Assembly (NCBI RefSeq): GCF_000430885.1
Contig: NZ_AUMW01000024.1
Span: 1 to 59,032, forward strand
Origin: Desulfotruncus alcoholivorax DSM 16058
GTDB taxonomy: Bacteria > Bacillota > Desulfotomaculia > Desulfotomaculales > Desulfallaceae
Length of the DNA stretch: 59,032 bases
Direction of reading: 5' to 3'
Made by a program: the position numbers and the translations under genes. This document shows positions 23,741 to 32,944 of the stretch, piece after piece (position 1 is the first letter of the stretch; the number at the start of each line of letters is the position of its first letter). Under the pieces are notes generated by a model. It was given only the letters and a program-made list of their open reading frames with translations. It was not told where the DNA came from and searched no databases.

Positions 23741-24889
23741 TTAAAACACCACCGTTTCTTTCTGTCTGATGGCGTTAAACCTTTGGGGTGAAAGGGGGGC
23801 CGGATCAACCGGCGGGTTAATGCCAAGGATCAGGCAAGCCGCGATCAACCCTACAGCCGGCGCGTGCATAAACCCGTTTCCGCCGAACCCTCCGATGCAA
23901 TAAAAGCCCTGTAATTCTGTTTCGCCCAAAATGCCCAGCCCGTCGGGTGTTAGTGACCTGATGCCTGCATAAATACCTGTTATCTCGGCGTCTTCAAGCA
24001 CGGGTATGCGCTGCGTTGCCGCCTCAATGAATTCAAACAGGCCGGATCTGTCCACCACCGGGTCCAAACCCGGAGAAGTTTGCCTGTCGGTGCCGCCCAG
24101 CAGCAGGATGCCGTTTCTTTCGGCATGTATATAAAACCCGGTATCCAGGTCGACGATGAGCGGGATATCTGAAGGAATCTGCTTCATTGGGGCGCACATG
24201 TGAACCTGCCTGCGGTACGGGGCAGCCGGTAGATCAATCCCGGCCAGCCGGGCCACTAGGTGCAGGTGCGGGCCTGCTGCATTAACTACCACCGGTGCCC
24301 GTGCTTCAAAGCTGCCGGCTTTAACCCCTTCGATTCGACCATTTCGGGTAATTAACGAGCTTACTTCGGTATTGCAAAACACTTTAACCCCCAGCCGGCG
24401 GCACTGCCGGTAATAGCCTTCCATTACCCCATAGGGGTCTGCGTAAGCGTCAAGCCGGCAGTAGCTGCCCCCTATTAGATCCTCTGTCCGGACAAAGGGG
24501 TAACGCCCGGCAATCTCCCCGGGCCCGATAATCTCCGAGGGTACTTCAAGCCGGTCCATAGTTGTTTTCATTTCCAAGAGAGAAGCATATTTTGAACTTT
24601 CCCCGGTTACAAAAAGATATCCCCTTTTGCGAAAATATATTGGGTATTCCATTTGGGCAGCAAACCGCTGGAAAAAAGGATAGCTGATTTTGGTTAAAGT
24701 AATGTTTAAAGGGTGGGCAAACTGGTGTCTTATTCCGCCTGTGCACTGTGCCGTTGACCCCGCGCCGTGGAATTTTTCTTTTTCTACAAGCACAATGCTT
24801 AAACCGGGTTTTTTAGCGGCCAGATTATAGGCTGTGCTCAGGCCGATAACACCGGCACCGGTAATAATCACGTCTGCGGTAACAGCCAA
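23741..24889 (-). CDS. FAD-dependent oxidoreductase (DAO / sarcosine oxidase beta-like)
   Basis: 382 residues, ATG with GGAGGGATC upstream. N-terminal Rossmann FAD motif GAGVIGLSTAYNLA (11-24) followed by ELVEKE-type acid end (VLVEKE); DAO-family GSTAQCTGGIRHQF; C-terminal FAD loop TPDGLGILGETE and GGFGGNGFMHAP. Closest in pattern to beta subunits of sarcosine oxidase, proline or opine dehydrogenase and to HcnC, but no partner subunits are adjacent. The substrate is probably an N-alkyl or D-amino acid; this cannot be fixed from sequence. It is convergent with the coat genes, with only 8 bp between stops. Confidence 0.82.
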   Translation of the reverse strand: MAVTADVIITGAGVIGLSTAYNLAAKKPGLSIVLVEKEKFHGAGSTAQCTGGIRHQFAHPLNITLTKISYPFFQRFAAQMEYPIYFRKRGYLFVTGESSKYASLLEMKTTMDRLEVPSEIIGPGEIAGRYPFVRTEDLIGGSYCRLDAYADPYGVMEGYYRQCRRLGVKVFCNTEVSSLITRNGRIEGVKAGSFEARAPVVVNAAGPHLHLVARLAGIDLPAAPYRRQVHMCAPMKQIPSDIPLIVDLDTGFYIHAERNGILLLGGTDRQTSPGLDPVVDRSGLFEFIEAATQRIPVLEDAEITGIYAGIRSLTPDGLGILGETELQGFYCIGGFGGNGFMHAPAVGLIAACLILGINPPVDPAPLSPQRFNAIRQKETVVF

Positions 24890-25014
24890 GATGATCCCTC
24901 CTTGAATTACTCCCGTAAAAATATGTTAATCTAAAAAGGTGCAATTTGTATAAATGAAGAATTAATACTGGAGGTATTTTACCTGCGCGCATAGTTATTT
25001 ACAAGGGGGATGTA

Positions 25015-26646
25015 TTGTTGTACATATATTCTTTTGACGGAGAACAGTTGAAATATATGCTGGTTGGCGGGGTAAACCTGCTGGCGGAAAATAAAGCGGA
25101 AATAGATGCGCTAAATGTTTTTCCGGTGCCGGATGGAGATACCGGAACTAATATGTATCTTACTATGCTCTCCGGAGTCAAGGAAGCAAAACAAGTGGAT
25201 AATAACAGGATTGGTGAAGTGGTTGCAGCCCTTTCCAAAGGCTGTTTGCTGGGCGCCAGGGGAAACTCGGGGGTAATACTTTCGCAAATTTTTCGCGGTT
25301 TTGCTGAGGCGCTAAAAGGTTTGGACAGGGCCGGAGCCCGGGATATTGCCCGGGCGTTCAGCAGTGGCGCCGGTGCTGCGTACCAAGCAGTAGGCAACCC
25401 GGTGGAGGGGACGATACTTACGGTCAGCCGAAAAACGGCTGATGCTTTTGAGCGGGCCGCTGCCAGGAGCAATGACCCGGTGCGGGCGCTGTTGCTGGCC
25501 TCCCGTGCTGCCAGGCATGCCCTTGATGAGACGCCTGCTTTGCTGCCTGTTCTTAAAGAGGCAGGCGTGGTGGATGCCGGCGGCAAAGGTTTTGTGGTTA
25601 TCCTGGAAGGAATTATTCAGGCCTTAAAGGATGCTGCCGCCCAAAGAAATATTGAGCTGTTTGATTTAGCCGCTACGCAGCAAAAAGAATTTGCCGGGAC
25701 CAGGGCCAGGGAATTCAGCGCGGAAATTGAGTTTACCTATTGCACAGAATTTATTCTAATGGGCCGCAACATACCCCACGAAACTCTGCGCCAGGAACTA
25801 ACACCTTATGGTGATTGCCTGCTGGTGGTGGGAGATGACCAGATCGCCAAGGTTCATATCCATTCCAATCATCCCGGGCTGGTTTTGGAATGTGCATTGA
25901 AATATGGTAGTCTTAATTCAGTACAGGTCAGCAATATGGAAGAACAAAACCAGGACTTTAAAAAAACCGGCGATAAAACAACTGCAGCTAAACCGGTGGG
26001 TGTTCTGGCGGTAGGCACCGGTGAAGGTATTGCCACCATCCTGGAAAGTATGGGGGTGGATGTCGTAGTTGAAGGCGGTCAAACCATGAACCCTTCAACG
26101 GAAGATCTACTTAAAGCTGCAGAGAAAGTAAACGCAGCTTCAATAATAATTCTACCAAATAACAAAAATATTCTGATGTCTGCCCGCCAAGCGGCAGAAC
26201 TGATTGATAAGGACGCAGCCGTGGTTCCAACGGTAAGTATACCACAAGCCTTTGCCGCCATGCTGGCTTATAACCAGGATGACACTATGGTTGACAATAA
26301 AGCTAAAATGGAGCAAGCCCTGGCTGATGTTAAGACCGGCGAGGTGACCAAGGCTGTTCGGGACACAGTAATCAACGGCATGACTATTGCAGCGGGGGAT
26401 TTTATCGGGCTGGCCGACGACGTTATGGTGGTGGCAGGCCGCAACCTAACGGGGGTTGTTAATACTCTAATACAAAAGATGCTCGACGAGGATTCCAGTC
26501 TTGCCAGTCTGTATTATGGTTCAGATATGACAGGGGTGGAATCCCGGGAAATAGCCAACCAGCTTCAGGCTGACTTTCCTGATATTGATTTTGAGGTACA
26601 TTATGGGGGCCAGCCTTTGTATCATTTTCTGATTTCCGTTGAGTAA
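25015..26646 (+). CDS. fakA: Fatty-acid kinase catalytic subunit FakA (DAK2 + DegV-like)
   Basis: 543 residues, TTG start (25015 or 25018) with AAGGGGG upstream. N-terminal DAK2/DhaL ATP-binding domain with the Mg-binding aspartates in PVPDGDTGTNMYLT (Asp40, Asp42) and GARGNSGVILSQIFRG; middle and C-terminal domains are typical of FakA/YloV. It phosphorylates fatty acids held by a FakB carrier, and the next gene (26663) encodes a DegV/FakB protein. FakA genes often lie in phospholipid-synthesis loci; here only the FakB partner is present. Confidence 0.9.
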   Translation: MLYIYSFDGEQLKYMLVGGVNLLAENKAEIDALNVFPVPDGDTGTNMYLTMLSGVKEAKQVDNNRIGEVVAALSKGCLLGARGNSGVILSQIFRGFAEALKGLDRAGARDIARAFSSGAGAAYQAVGNPVEGTILTVSRKTADAFERAAARSNDPVRALLLASRAARHALDETPALLPVLKEAGVVDAGGKGFVVILEGIIQALKDAAAQRNIELFDLAATQQKEFAGTRAREFSAEIEFTYCTEFILMGRNIPHETLRQELTPYGDCLLVVGDDQIAKVHIHSNHPGLVLECALKYGSLNSVQVSNMEEQNQDFKKTGDKTTAAKPVGVLAVGTGEGIATILESMGVDVVVEGGQTMNPSTEDLLKAAEKVNAASIIILPNNKNILMSARQAAELIDKDAAVVPTVSIPQAFAAMLAYNQDDTMVDNKAKMEQALADVKTGEVTKAVRDTVINGMTIAAGDFIGLADDVMVVAGRNLTGVVNTLIQKMLDEDSSLASLYYGSDMTGVESREIANQLQADFPDIDFEVHYGGQPLYHFLISVE

Positions 26647-26662
26647 AAGGCAGGTGTTAATA

Positions 26663-27520
26663 ATGAATAAAGTGCACATTGTTACCGACAGCACTGCTGA
26701 TCTTCCCAAAAAACTGGTTGATCAATATAACATATCTGTGGTACCTTTGAAAGTTTTTTTTGGGCCAGAAAGCTATTTGGACGGAGTAGAGTTAAACTCC
26801 AGTGATTTTTTTACCCACCTGGCCGGAAGTAAAGAATTGCCGACCACTTCCCAGCCGTCACCGGTTGAATTTACTGAATTTTACCAAGAATGGGTTGATC
26901 AAGCGGCGGATATAATTTCAATCCATATTTCTGCCCACATGAGCGGTACTATCCAGTCAGCGCAATTGGCCAAAAAAATGTTAAATTATGATGGCCTGGA
27001 AGTTGTGGATTCCCAGGCAGTCAGCGTCGTGCTGGGAATGATGGTCCTCGCGGCCGCCCGTGCGGCGGCGGCAGGCTTATCCAGGGAAGAGATTATAACC
27101 CTGATTTGCAACATCATGACCGATCACCGAGTCTTTTTTATGGTTGATACTCTGGAATATCTGCAGCGCGGCGGGCGGATTGGCCGGGCGCAGGCTTTTC
27201 TGGGTACAGTGCTGAATGTAAAGCCCATATTGACCATACGCGAGGGGTTGATTTACCCCCACGAAAAGATCAGGGGCAGAAAGAAAGCAATTAGCAGGCT
27301 GGTTCAATTAATCAGTGAAAGTTACGGCGACAGCCCGTTGTTTTGTTTTTTAACCCACGGCAGTGATTTCGAGGGACTCCAGGCATTACAAGAGCTGGTT
27401 AAAAGTAAATTAAACTGCATTGAAATTATGGACAGCCGGCTGGGTTCCGTTGTTGGCGCCCATGTTGGTCCTGGATTATCAGGTCTTGCCGTTTGCCCGT
27501 ACAAATATGTTAACTTCTAA
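26663..27520 (+). CDS. fakB: DegV family fatty-acid binding protein (FakB)
   Basis: 285 residues from ATG 26663 (GGCAGGTG upstream; the open frame extends 8 codons further and overlaps fakA). DegV signatures: VTDSTADLPKKLVDQYNISV, PTTSQPSP, ISAHMSGTIQSAQLA and DTLEYLQRGGRIG. It binds a fatty acid in a buried pocket and presents it to FakA for phosphorylation. The 16-bp gap from fakA supports one operon and a matched FakA-FakB pair. Confidence 0.9.
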   Translation: MNKVHIVTDSTADLPKKLVDQYNISVVPLKVFFGPESYLDGVELNSSDFFTHLAGSKELPTTSQPSPVEFTEFYQEWVDQAADIISIHISAHMSGTIQSAQLAKKMLNYDGLEVVDSQAVSVVLGMMVLAAARAAAAGLSREEIITLICNIMTDHRVFFMVDTLEYLQRGGRIGRAQAFLGTVLNVKPILTIREGLIYPHEKIRGRKKAISRLVQLISESYGDSPLFCFLTHGSDFEGLQALQELVKSKLNCIEIMDSRLGSVVGAHVGPGLSGLAVCPYKYVNF

Positions 27521-27540
27521 ACTAATGGAGAGAAAAAATC

Positions 27541-27852
27541 ATGGCCTTAATTTTTATCAGCCTGGCGGCAGGTATTCTCATCGGTTATTTTCGTCCTCTT
27601 TCAGCCAGGGGGGCTAAGGTAACACATACTTTTACTATGCTGGGGCTAATAATTTTACTTGCCTCAATGGGTGCACAGCTCGGCAGCAATAAAAAAATCC
27701 TGGGTGAACTTGGGCAGATAGGTGTGGAAGCTGCTGTTCTGGCCGGCTGTAGTGTGGCCGGCAGTGTTTTACTGGTTTATTTCGCCCGGAATTATATTTA
27801 CCGGGACCTTGAGCAAAAACTATCCCACTGGCAGGGGAGGGAGGATCGTTGA
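27541..27852 (+). CDS. lysO: LysO-type exporter, N-terminal half (split gene)
   Basis: 103 residues, ATG after GGAGAG. Three membrane segments (2-18, 30-47, 62-80) with the LysO N-terminal pattern (SLAAGILIGYFRP, LILLASMGAQLGSNKKI). E. coli LysO is one chain of about 299 residues; here it is divided, with this part overlapping the second by 4 bp (TTGA). The same split is frequent in Firmicutes, so it is a natural two-subunit form rather than a frameshift. Probable role: export of lysine or toxic analogues. Confidence 0.8.
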   Translation: MALIFISLAAGILIGYFRPLSARGAKVTHTFTMLGLIILLASMGAQLGSNKKILGELGQIGVEAAVLAGCSVAGSVLLVYFARNYIYRDLEQKLSHWQGREDR

Positions 27853-28445
27853 CTTTTATTGTTGTCGGCGCCATTCTGGCCGGTGCTCTGTTCGGTTACT
27901 GGATACTTCCCGCCGGTATGCTGGGCTACCTGGATCAGGCCACGTCGCTGGCTTTGTGCATTATGCTGGTGGGGGTGGGAATTGACCTCGGCAGCCAGCG
28001 TCAAACATGGCTGCGCCTGCGGGCTTTGGGGTGGAAGATATTGCTCGTTCCCGTTCTTGTAGCAGTGGGCAGCCTGGCCGGGGCGGTGGCCGGCGGTACT
28101 TTTTTAGGTATGCCGTTTAATGAATCTTCGGCGATCGGGGCGGGCTTTGGCTGGTATAGCCTGTCCGGTGTGCTGATAGCTAAAATATACAGTGTTGAAA
28201 CCGGCGCGCTGGCATTTTTAACCAACGTCAGCAGGGAATTACTTGCTTTTGTGCTTATTCCCGTGCTGGCGGCCAAGTTTGGCAACCTTGTAGCTGTTTC
28301 ACCCGGAGGAGCCACCACTATGGATACCACTTTACCATTAATCGCTAAAGCCACCGATGCGGACACCACCGTTATTGCCGTTGTGAACGGGACGATTCTG
28401 TCTTCACTGGTTCCATTTCTGGTCCCTGTTTTGATCCATTTATAA
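27849..28445 (+). CDS. lysO: LysO-type exporter, C-terminal half (split gene)
   Basis: 198 residues from a TTG that overlaps the previous stop. Five to six membrane segments; conserved DUF340/LysO blocks GVGIDLGSQRQTW, GAGFGWYSLSGVLI, TNVSRELLAFVLIPVLA and GGATTMDTTLP, which contain the conserved Asp/Glu residues of the family. It forms the transporter together with the 103-residue partner. A ribosome site for this start (GGGAGGGAGG) lies within the end of the upstream gene, giving translational coupling. Confidence 0.82.
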   Translation: MTFIVVGAILAGALFGYWILPAGMLGYLDQATSLALCIMLVGVGIDLGSQRQTWLRLRALGWKILLVPVLVAVGSLAGAVAGGTFLGMPFNESSAIGAGFGWYSLSGVLIAKIYSVETGALAFLTNVSRELLAFVLIPVLAAKFGNLVAVSPGGATTMDTTLPLIAKATDADTTVIAVVNGTILSSLVPFLVPVLIHL

Positions 28446-28476
28446 CTTAATTCCAAATCCTAATGGCGGTGATCCT

Positions 28477-28863
28477 TTGAAGCCGGTTCTTTGTACTTTT
28501 GTAATCTGTGACAGGGTTACGTCAAAACAAGGTAAATTTTCACTGGAAGGGGTATTTTACCGCATCCATCCGTTATTATACCCGGCCAAATACAAATGCT
28601 TTTTGGTGGTGGGGTGGTGCGGCGTGCCGGGGACCTACAGGTTCGGCCTTAGGTTCCTGGCTCCGGGGGGCCGGGTAACTTTGGAAATCAATGATTTTCA
28701 ATTTTCCATCGGCCCGTCCAGCCCCTATCACAACACCATTATTAATGCCGAATTGCCTCTGCCGGAAGAGGGCATATATAATTTTGAGATTTATTTGGAG
28801 GGCGAACCGGCGGGCCGTTTTCCGCTGCACGTTATAACGGCGCCCGCCGGGATCAAACAGTGA
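28477..28863 (+). CDS. DUF6941-like conserved protein
   Basis: 128 residues, TTG start with GGCGGTG upstream. Begins MKPVLCTFVICDRVTSKQGK then FSLEGVFYRI, the pattern of small beta-sandwich proteins annotated DUF6941, and ends with a strand-rich segment (EGIYNFEIYLEGEPAGRFPL). No signal peptide or membrane helix. Biochemical function is unknown. It lies 7 bp before the ABC transporter pair and is probably co-transcribed with it. Confidence 0.6.
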   Translation: MKPVLCTFVICDRVTSKQGKFSLEGVFYRIHPLLYPAKYKCFLVVGWCGVPGTYRFGLRFLAPGGRVTLEINDFQFSIGPSSPYHNTIINAELPLPEEGIYNFEIYLEGEPAGRFPLHVITAPAGIKQ

Positions 28864-28870
28864 GATTAAT

Positions 28871-29791
28871 ATGGATAATGTAATTGAGGTACATAATCTG
28901 GTTAAGAAATACAACGGGTTCACCGCAGTGGCAGGAATTAACTTTCAGGTGCGCCGGGGTGAATGTTTTGGTATATTGGGGCCCAATGGAGCAGGTAAAT
29001 CGTCAACGGTTAAAATGATTTACTGCTTTTCCCCGGTTACTGCGGGAGAGATAACTGTATTGGGGATGGATGTGCTCAGTCGGCCCAGGGAGATAAAAGC
29101 ACGAATGGGAGTTGTGGCCCAGGAAAACAATCTTGACCCTGATCTGACGGCATTACAAAATTTAGTTAGCTATGCCGGCTTTTATCGAATTTCCTCAGCT
29201 GAAGCCCGGGAAAGGGCTTTGGAATTGCTGGGGGTTTTTGGTTTGGAGGAATGGTCCAATCACAAGGTTGATGATCTTAGCGGAGGTATGAAAAGGAAGC
29301 TGACCATTGCCCGGGGCTTAATTAACAGACCGGAGGTGCTTATTTTAGACGAACCCACAACCGGACTTGACCCGCAGGCCAGGCATGTGGTATGGCAGCA
29401 GTTAAACAGCCTGCGCGAGCGCGGTGTAACCCTGCTGCTGACTACTCATTACCTGGATGAGGCCCAGCATTTATGCGACCGGCTGATAATTATGCACCGT
29501 GGTACAATTGTTGAGGAAGGGGCACCGGGTAAATTGGTGGAACGACATATTGGAGCTGAAGTTGTGGAAGTGGTCAAAGGCGCAGGTGCCGCAACAGAAA
29601 TTGTTGCAAGCTCGAAAGATTTTATCAAAGGGCACCTGGTTGTGGGAGATAATTTATATTTATATCCCCTCGACGGGCGCGAACTTGTCCGCTTGTTGGG
29701 GCAGCTGGGTGTAGGGAGGTTGTACCTCAGGCCGGCCACGCTGGAGGATGTCTTTTTGAAATTGACGGGCAGGGGGCTTGTCGAAGAATGA
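28871..29791 (+). CDS. ABC-2 exporter ATP-binding protein (NodI/DrrA type)
   Basis: 306 residues. Walker A GPNGAGKSS (about 38-46), signature LSGGMKRKL, Walker B VLILDEPTTGLDPQ and a switch His in TTHYLDEAQ. The C-terminal 80 residues are the extension found in NodI/DrrA-type proteins (LEDVFLKLTGRGL). It overlaps the permease gene by 4 bp. Likely an exporter of a lipophilic or polysaccharide-linked compound; the substrate cannot be assigned. Confidence 0.9.
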   Translation: MDNVIEVHNLVKKYNGFTAVAGINFQVRRGECFGILGPNGAGKSSTVKMIYCFSPVTAGEITVLGMDVLSRPREIKARMGVVAQENNLDPDLTALQNLVSYAGFYRISSAEARERALELLGVFGLEEWSNHKVDDLSGGMKRKLTIARGLINRPEVLILDEPTTGLDPQARHVVWQQLNSLRERGVTLLLTTHYLDEAQHLCDRLIIMHRGTIVEEGAPGKLVERHIGAEVVEVVKGAGAATEIVASSKDFIKGHLVVGDNLYLYPLDGRELVRLLGQLGVGRLYLRPATLEDVFLKLTGRGLVEE

Positions 29792-30567
29792 TTCAGCCAT
29801 TCCTTCCGGACGTATCTGAACTGGTATGCCAGGTTTTTAAACGTAATTTTACCGTTTTCCGCCGTACCTGGATGGTCAGCATGTCCTTTAATTTTGTGGA
29901 ACCGCTGCTCTACCTGGCGGCCATGGGTGTCGGTTTGGGGAGCTATGTACGCCCGATGGAGGGTTTGCCTTATCTTAATTTCATCGCTCCCGGCCTTACC
30001 GTAACCTCTGCCATGTTTGCCGCGGCTTACGAGTGTACATACGGCAGCTTCATCAGAATGGAATTTCAAAAGATCTATAACGCTATAATTGCCACTCCGG
30101 CCAGCGCTGATGACGTGGTGTTGGGAGACATGCTCTGGGGAGGCTTTAAATCGCTGCTGTACGGAACGGTGATATTACTGGTTATATTGGCGCTGGGACT
30201 GGTGCGGTCCCCTTGGGCCTTGCTGACGCCTCCGGTATTCTTACTGGCAGGTATAACCTTTGCTGCCATGTCAATGGTGTGGGTTGGTTTGGTTCCTAGC
30301 ATAGATAGCTTTAATTACTTTTTCTCACTGGTGGTAACTCCATTGTTTCTGCTGTCCGGGGTGTTTTTCCCTGTGGATGACCTGGCCCCGGCCATGCGTG
30401 CGGCTGCCTGGCTCAGCCCTTTATATCACTCGGTAAGGGTGGCTAGGGGCATGATCAACGGCAGCGTTGGAACGTATATCTTGGCCGATATACTCTGGCT
30501 TGCCGTTCTAGCGCTGCTGCTGGTGCCCCTGGCCCTGTATTTGATGCGCAGGTTATTGATCAAGTAA
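29788..30567 (+). CDS. ABC-2 exporter permease (NodJ type)
   Basis: 259 residues with six membrane segments and the NodJ-like motifs FNFVEPLLYLAAMGVGLGSYV, YLNFIAPGL, EFQKIYNAIIATPASADD and LSGVFFPVDDLAPAM. It overlaps the ATPase gene and with it forms a complete exporter. The 3' end overlaps by 15 bp the 3' end of the AOR gene on the other strand (convergent). Confidence 0.88.
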   Translation: MIQPFLPDVSELVCQVFKRNFTVFRRTWMVSMSFNFVEPLLYLAAMGVGLGSYVRPMEGLPYLNFIAPGLTVTSAMFAAAYECTYGSFIRMEFQKIYNAIIATPASADDVVLGDMLWGGFKSLLYGTVILLVILALGLVRSPWALLTPPVFLLAGITFAAMSMVWVGLVPSIDSFNYFFSLVVTPLFLLSGVFFPVDDLAPAMRAAAWLSPLYHSVRVARGMINGSVGTYILADILWLAVLALLLVPLALYLMRRLLIK

Positions 30568-32496
30568 ATTAGGGTCTATTCCCAGTTCGGACAGCTTACT
30601 TTTGGCGGGCCGGCCGGTGGATTCGTCCCAGCCGCGTGCGCGGTAATATTCTGCCAGCGTTTCCTTTACCTTGGACTGGTCGAGTTTACGGCCGGCGGCC
30701 GGGCCGTTACCGACGGGCTCATTGTAAAACCGTGTCGGGTAATCACTGTCGGCAGGTTTTTCCCCGTGCTTGATATTAAAAAGTTTTTGCAAATTCCAGG
30801 TCCTTTCGCCGGCCCTGATCGTTTCTTCAGGCGAAAGGTCTATGCCCGTAAGCGCAGAATACAATCCGGAAATAAGTGTGGGTCCGACGGTGTGTAAAAC
30901 CGGCGGCCTGATACACAGTCCGGTGGCATTATAAACCGCGATCAGGTCTTCGGACCATTTGCTCATTTTGGGTATATGTATATCCAAAGTGGCGGGGTCG
31001 AATATTTGCTGCTTTAATGCCGGGTCCATGTCCAAGTTGTCGTACATGGTTTGCGGGAAGGCGAATTTTTCAGTTCGGTAAGGCACCGGGTTTTCGTTAT
31101 AGCGCAGGTTTTCCACCGGGTTGCGGGTGCGCAGGTGATCGCCCCCCCTGGTATTGGTTATGAACCCCAGGCTCCAGGTGGACCAGCGCCCGCGCGGGTC
31201 AAAGATGAAGCATTCCAAGCCCTTGACGTGAATGGCGCCGGAATCGCTGCCCGTCAGCCGGGCGGCGGCTTTGCGGGTACCTTCGGCAAGGATATCGCCG
31301 GCGCCCCTGCGGTAGGCAATATCCTCCAGCAGGTTTAGAGTGGATTCCTCATCGCCCCAGGATAATTTATAACCCAGATCGCTTTCGGTAAGCTGTCCCT
31401 TTTGAAACAGTTCCATCGCCTGGGCCACCGCTGCGGCGGCGGATACCATATCCACGCCCAGCCGCTGGCAGGATTCGGTCAGGCGGGCAATGGCGGGGAG
31501 GTTGTTGATATCACAGCCGGCGCCGAACCCAATAACCGGTGTTACTTCCATATCCTTCATTTTTAACCCGCTGTACGGCCCTTCTTTGACCTCAACCCAG
31601 TGGGCGCAGGCTATGGGGCAGGCAATACAGGCCACCCCGCGGTTGCTGTATCGGGGAACCAGCTTGCGGCTCCTGGTTTCCAGCCAGCCGTCAATTACCC
31701 CGGTTTGAAAATTCCTGCCGGGCAGGATGCCGAATTCCTGGTAGGGTATGGTGACCAGCATGGTGCCGAAGCGTTCGAAGGGGCCGTAAAAGGGGGAAGC
31801 ATAAATTGCCTTGCTGGTAGCGGTAACGGCTTCAACGAATTCCTTTTTGCGCGCAACTGACACAGCCCCTGTGCCCCGGACGGCTATGGCCTTTAAATTT
31901 TTGGAGCCCATCACCGCGCCCAGCCCGGTTCTGGCCCAGGCGTCATAAGGGCCGTTTTCAATGCTGGCAAATTTAACCAGGTTTTCGCCCGCCGGTCCGA
32001 TGACGGCAACCTGCAGTTCCGGCTCGGACAGTTCTTTGCGCAAGGCGGCTATGGCATGCCAGCAGTCTTTGCCCCACAGGTGGCCGGCCGGTAAAATGTT
32101 TACAGCATCGTTGCGGATGCTGATAGTCACTGGCCGGGGCGCTTTGCCCCGGATAATGATTCCGTCATAACCGGCGAATTTCAGTTCGCTGCCCCAGTAA
32201 TTGCCTGAATTGGCGGTGCCAAAAAGACCGGTTGCCGGCGATTTGGCTGAGACCTCGGACCGGCTGGCAGTGGGGACGTTGGTGCCGACCAGGACTCCCG
32301 CGTTAAAAACAATAATATTTTCCGGCCCCAGCGGGTCAGCCCCGGCCGGAATCTGATCCAATAAAATTTTGGCGTTGAAACCCAAACCCGAAAGATGTTT
32401 TCGGCAAAACTCTTTTTCCAAATCAATGGTTTCTATCTTTCCGTCTGATAAATTAATGTCCAGTATTTTCCCGGCATATCCGCGGTAGTTGTTCAT
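30553..32496 (-). CDS. aor: Aldehyde:ferredoxin oxidoreductase (tungsten type)
   Basis: 647 residues, full length for the family. Blocks typical of AOR: YAGKILDINLSDGKIE at the start, NIIVFNAGVLVGTNVP, SPATGLFGTANSGNYWG, ARTGLGAVMGSKNLKAIAV (pterin binding) and FIFDPRGRWSTWSLGF. Cluster cysteines are at Cys290, Cys293 and Cys297 (CIACPIAC), with a fourth expected in ATGLCIRPP near the C-terminus. It oxidises aldehydes to acids with ferredoxin, or runs in reverse. Its stop-start overlaps the ferredoxin gene upstream (32493-32747), its likely electron partner. The branch (AOR, FOR, GOR or other) cannot be fixed by eye. Confidence 0.9.
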   Translation of the reverse strand: MNNYRGYAGKILDINLSDGKIETIDLEKEFCRKHLSGLGFNAKILLDQIPAGADPLGPENIIVFNAGVLVGTNVPTASRSEVSAKSPATGLFGTANSGNYWGSELKFAGYDGIIIRGKAPRPVTISIRNDAVNILPAGHLWGKDCWHAIAALRKELSEPELQVAVIGPAGENLVKFASIENGPYDAWARTGLGAVMGSKNLKAIAVRGTGAVSVARKKEFVEAVTATSKAIYASPFYGPFERFGTMLVTIPYQEFGILPGRNFQTGVIDGWLETRSRKLVPRYSNRGVACIACPIACAHWVEVKEGPYSGLKMKDMEVTPVIGFGAGCDINNLPAIARLTESCQRLGVDMVSAAAAVAQAMELFQKGQLTESDLGYKLSWGDEESTLNLLEDIAYRRGAGDILAEGTRKAAARLTGSDSGAIHVKGLECFIFDPRGRWSTWSLGFITNTRGGDHLRTRNPVENLRYNENPVPYRTEKFAFPQTMYDNLDMDPALKQQIFDPATLDIHIPKMSKWSEDLIAVYNATGLCIRPPVLHTVGPTLISGLYSALTGIDLSPEETIRAGERTWNLQKLFNIKHGEKPADSDYPTRFYNEPVGNGPAAGRKLDQSKVKETLAEYYRARGWDESTGRPAKSKLSELGIDPNLLDQ

Positions 32497-32747
32497 GACG
32501 ATTCACCCCTTTCTTCCCCGGTTTCCAGCACTTTGAGCGCCCCGGAGGGACAGGCCCGGGCGCACTGCAGGCAGCCGGAACAGGAAGATAAAAAACGCAG
32601 CTCAAATTTGCCTAAAAAATCATCCCGGTAAATTTTTATATTTGATAGATTAAGATCAAAGCTTCCATGATTAATTAACGAACACGTCAGAGCGCAAGTA
32701 CTGCATCCGATACAGTGCCGGGGTCGGACGGCCAGCTCCTTGGCCAT
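32493..32747 (-). CDS. Ferredoxin-like protein with two [4Fe-4S] motifs
   Basis: About 84 residues from ATG 32747 (GGTGAT upstream; an alternative GTG lies 4 codons earlier). Two complete CxxCxxCxxxC motifs: CIGCSTCALTC near residue 12 and CSGCLQCARACP near residue 54, separated by 30 residues as in AOR-associated ferredoxins (AorB/AorA-like small subunits). It overlaps the AOR gene by 4 bp, so the two form one transcript and probably one complex. Confidence 0.88.
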   Translation of the reverse strand: MAKELAVRPRHCIGCSTCALTCSLINHGSFDLNLSNIKIYRDDFLGKFELRFLSSCSGCLQCARACPSGALKVLETGEERGESS

Positions 32748-32944
32748 AAATATCACCAACTTTTTTGTTAAAATTTAATGGTTATATTTAAATATTCAAT
32801 AAATTTTGAACCAACCCTGCAAATTATAAAATACGTCTTCATAGTTGTAAAATATGGATTATAATTTTAATTTATGTTGCAGATTATTAAATAATGGATT
32901 ACGATAAAAAATATGCTTAGATATTGTGAAAGGGAGTATTTGAG
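32748..32944. promoter_or_regulatory. A/T-rich divergent promoter region
   Basis: 197 bp between the ferredoxin/AOR operon (minus strand) and the nitronate monooxygenase gene (plus strand). Very A/T-rich with near-repeats ATGGATTA (at about 32852 and 32892). It must contain both promoters, but no convincing -35/-10 pair or known operator was seen. Confidence 0.35.

Noticed and set aside
31051-31338. Plus-strand frames of 60-95 codons inside the minus-strand AOR gene
   Set aside because: They are opposite conserved AOR blocks, lack ribosome sites and show no domain.
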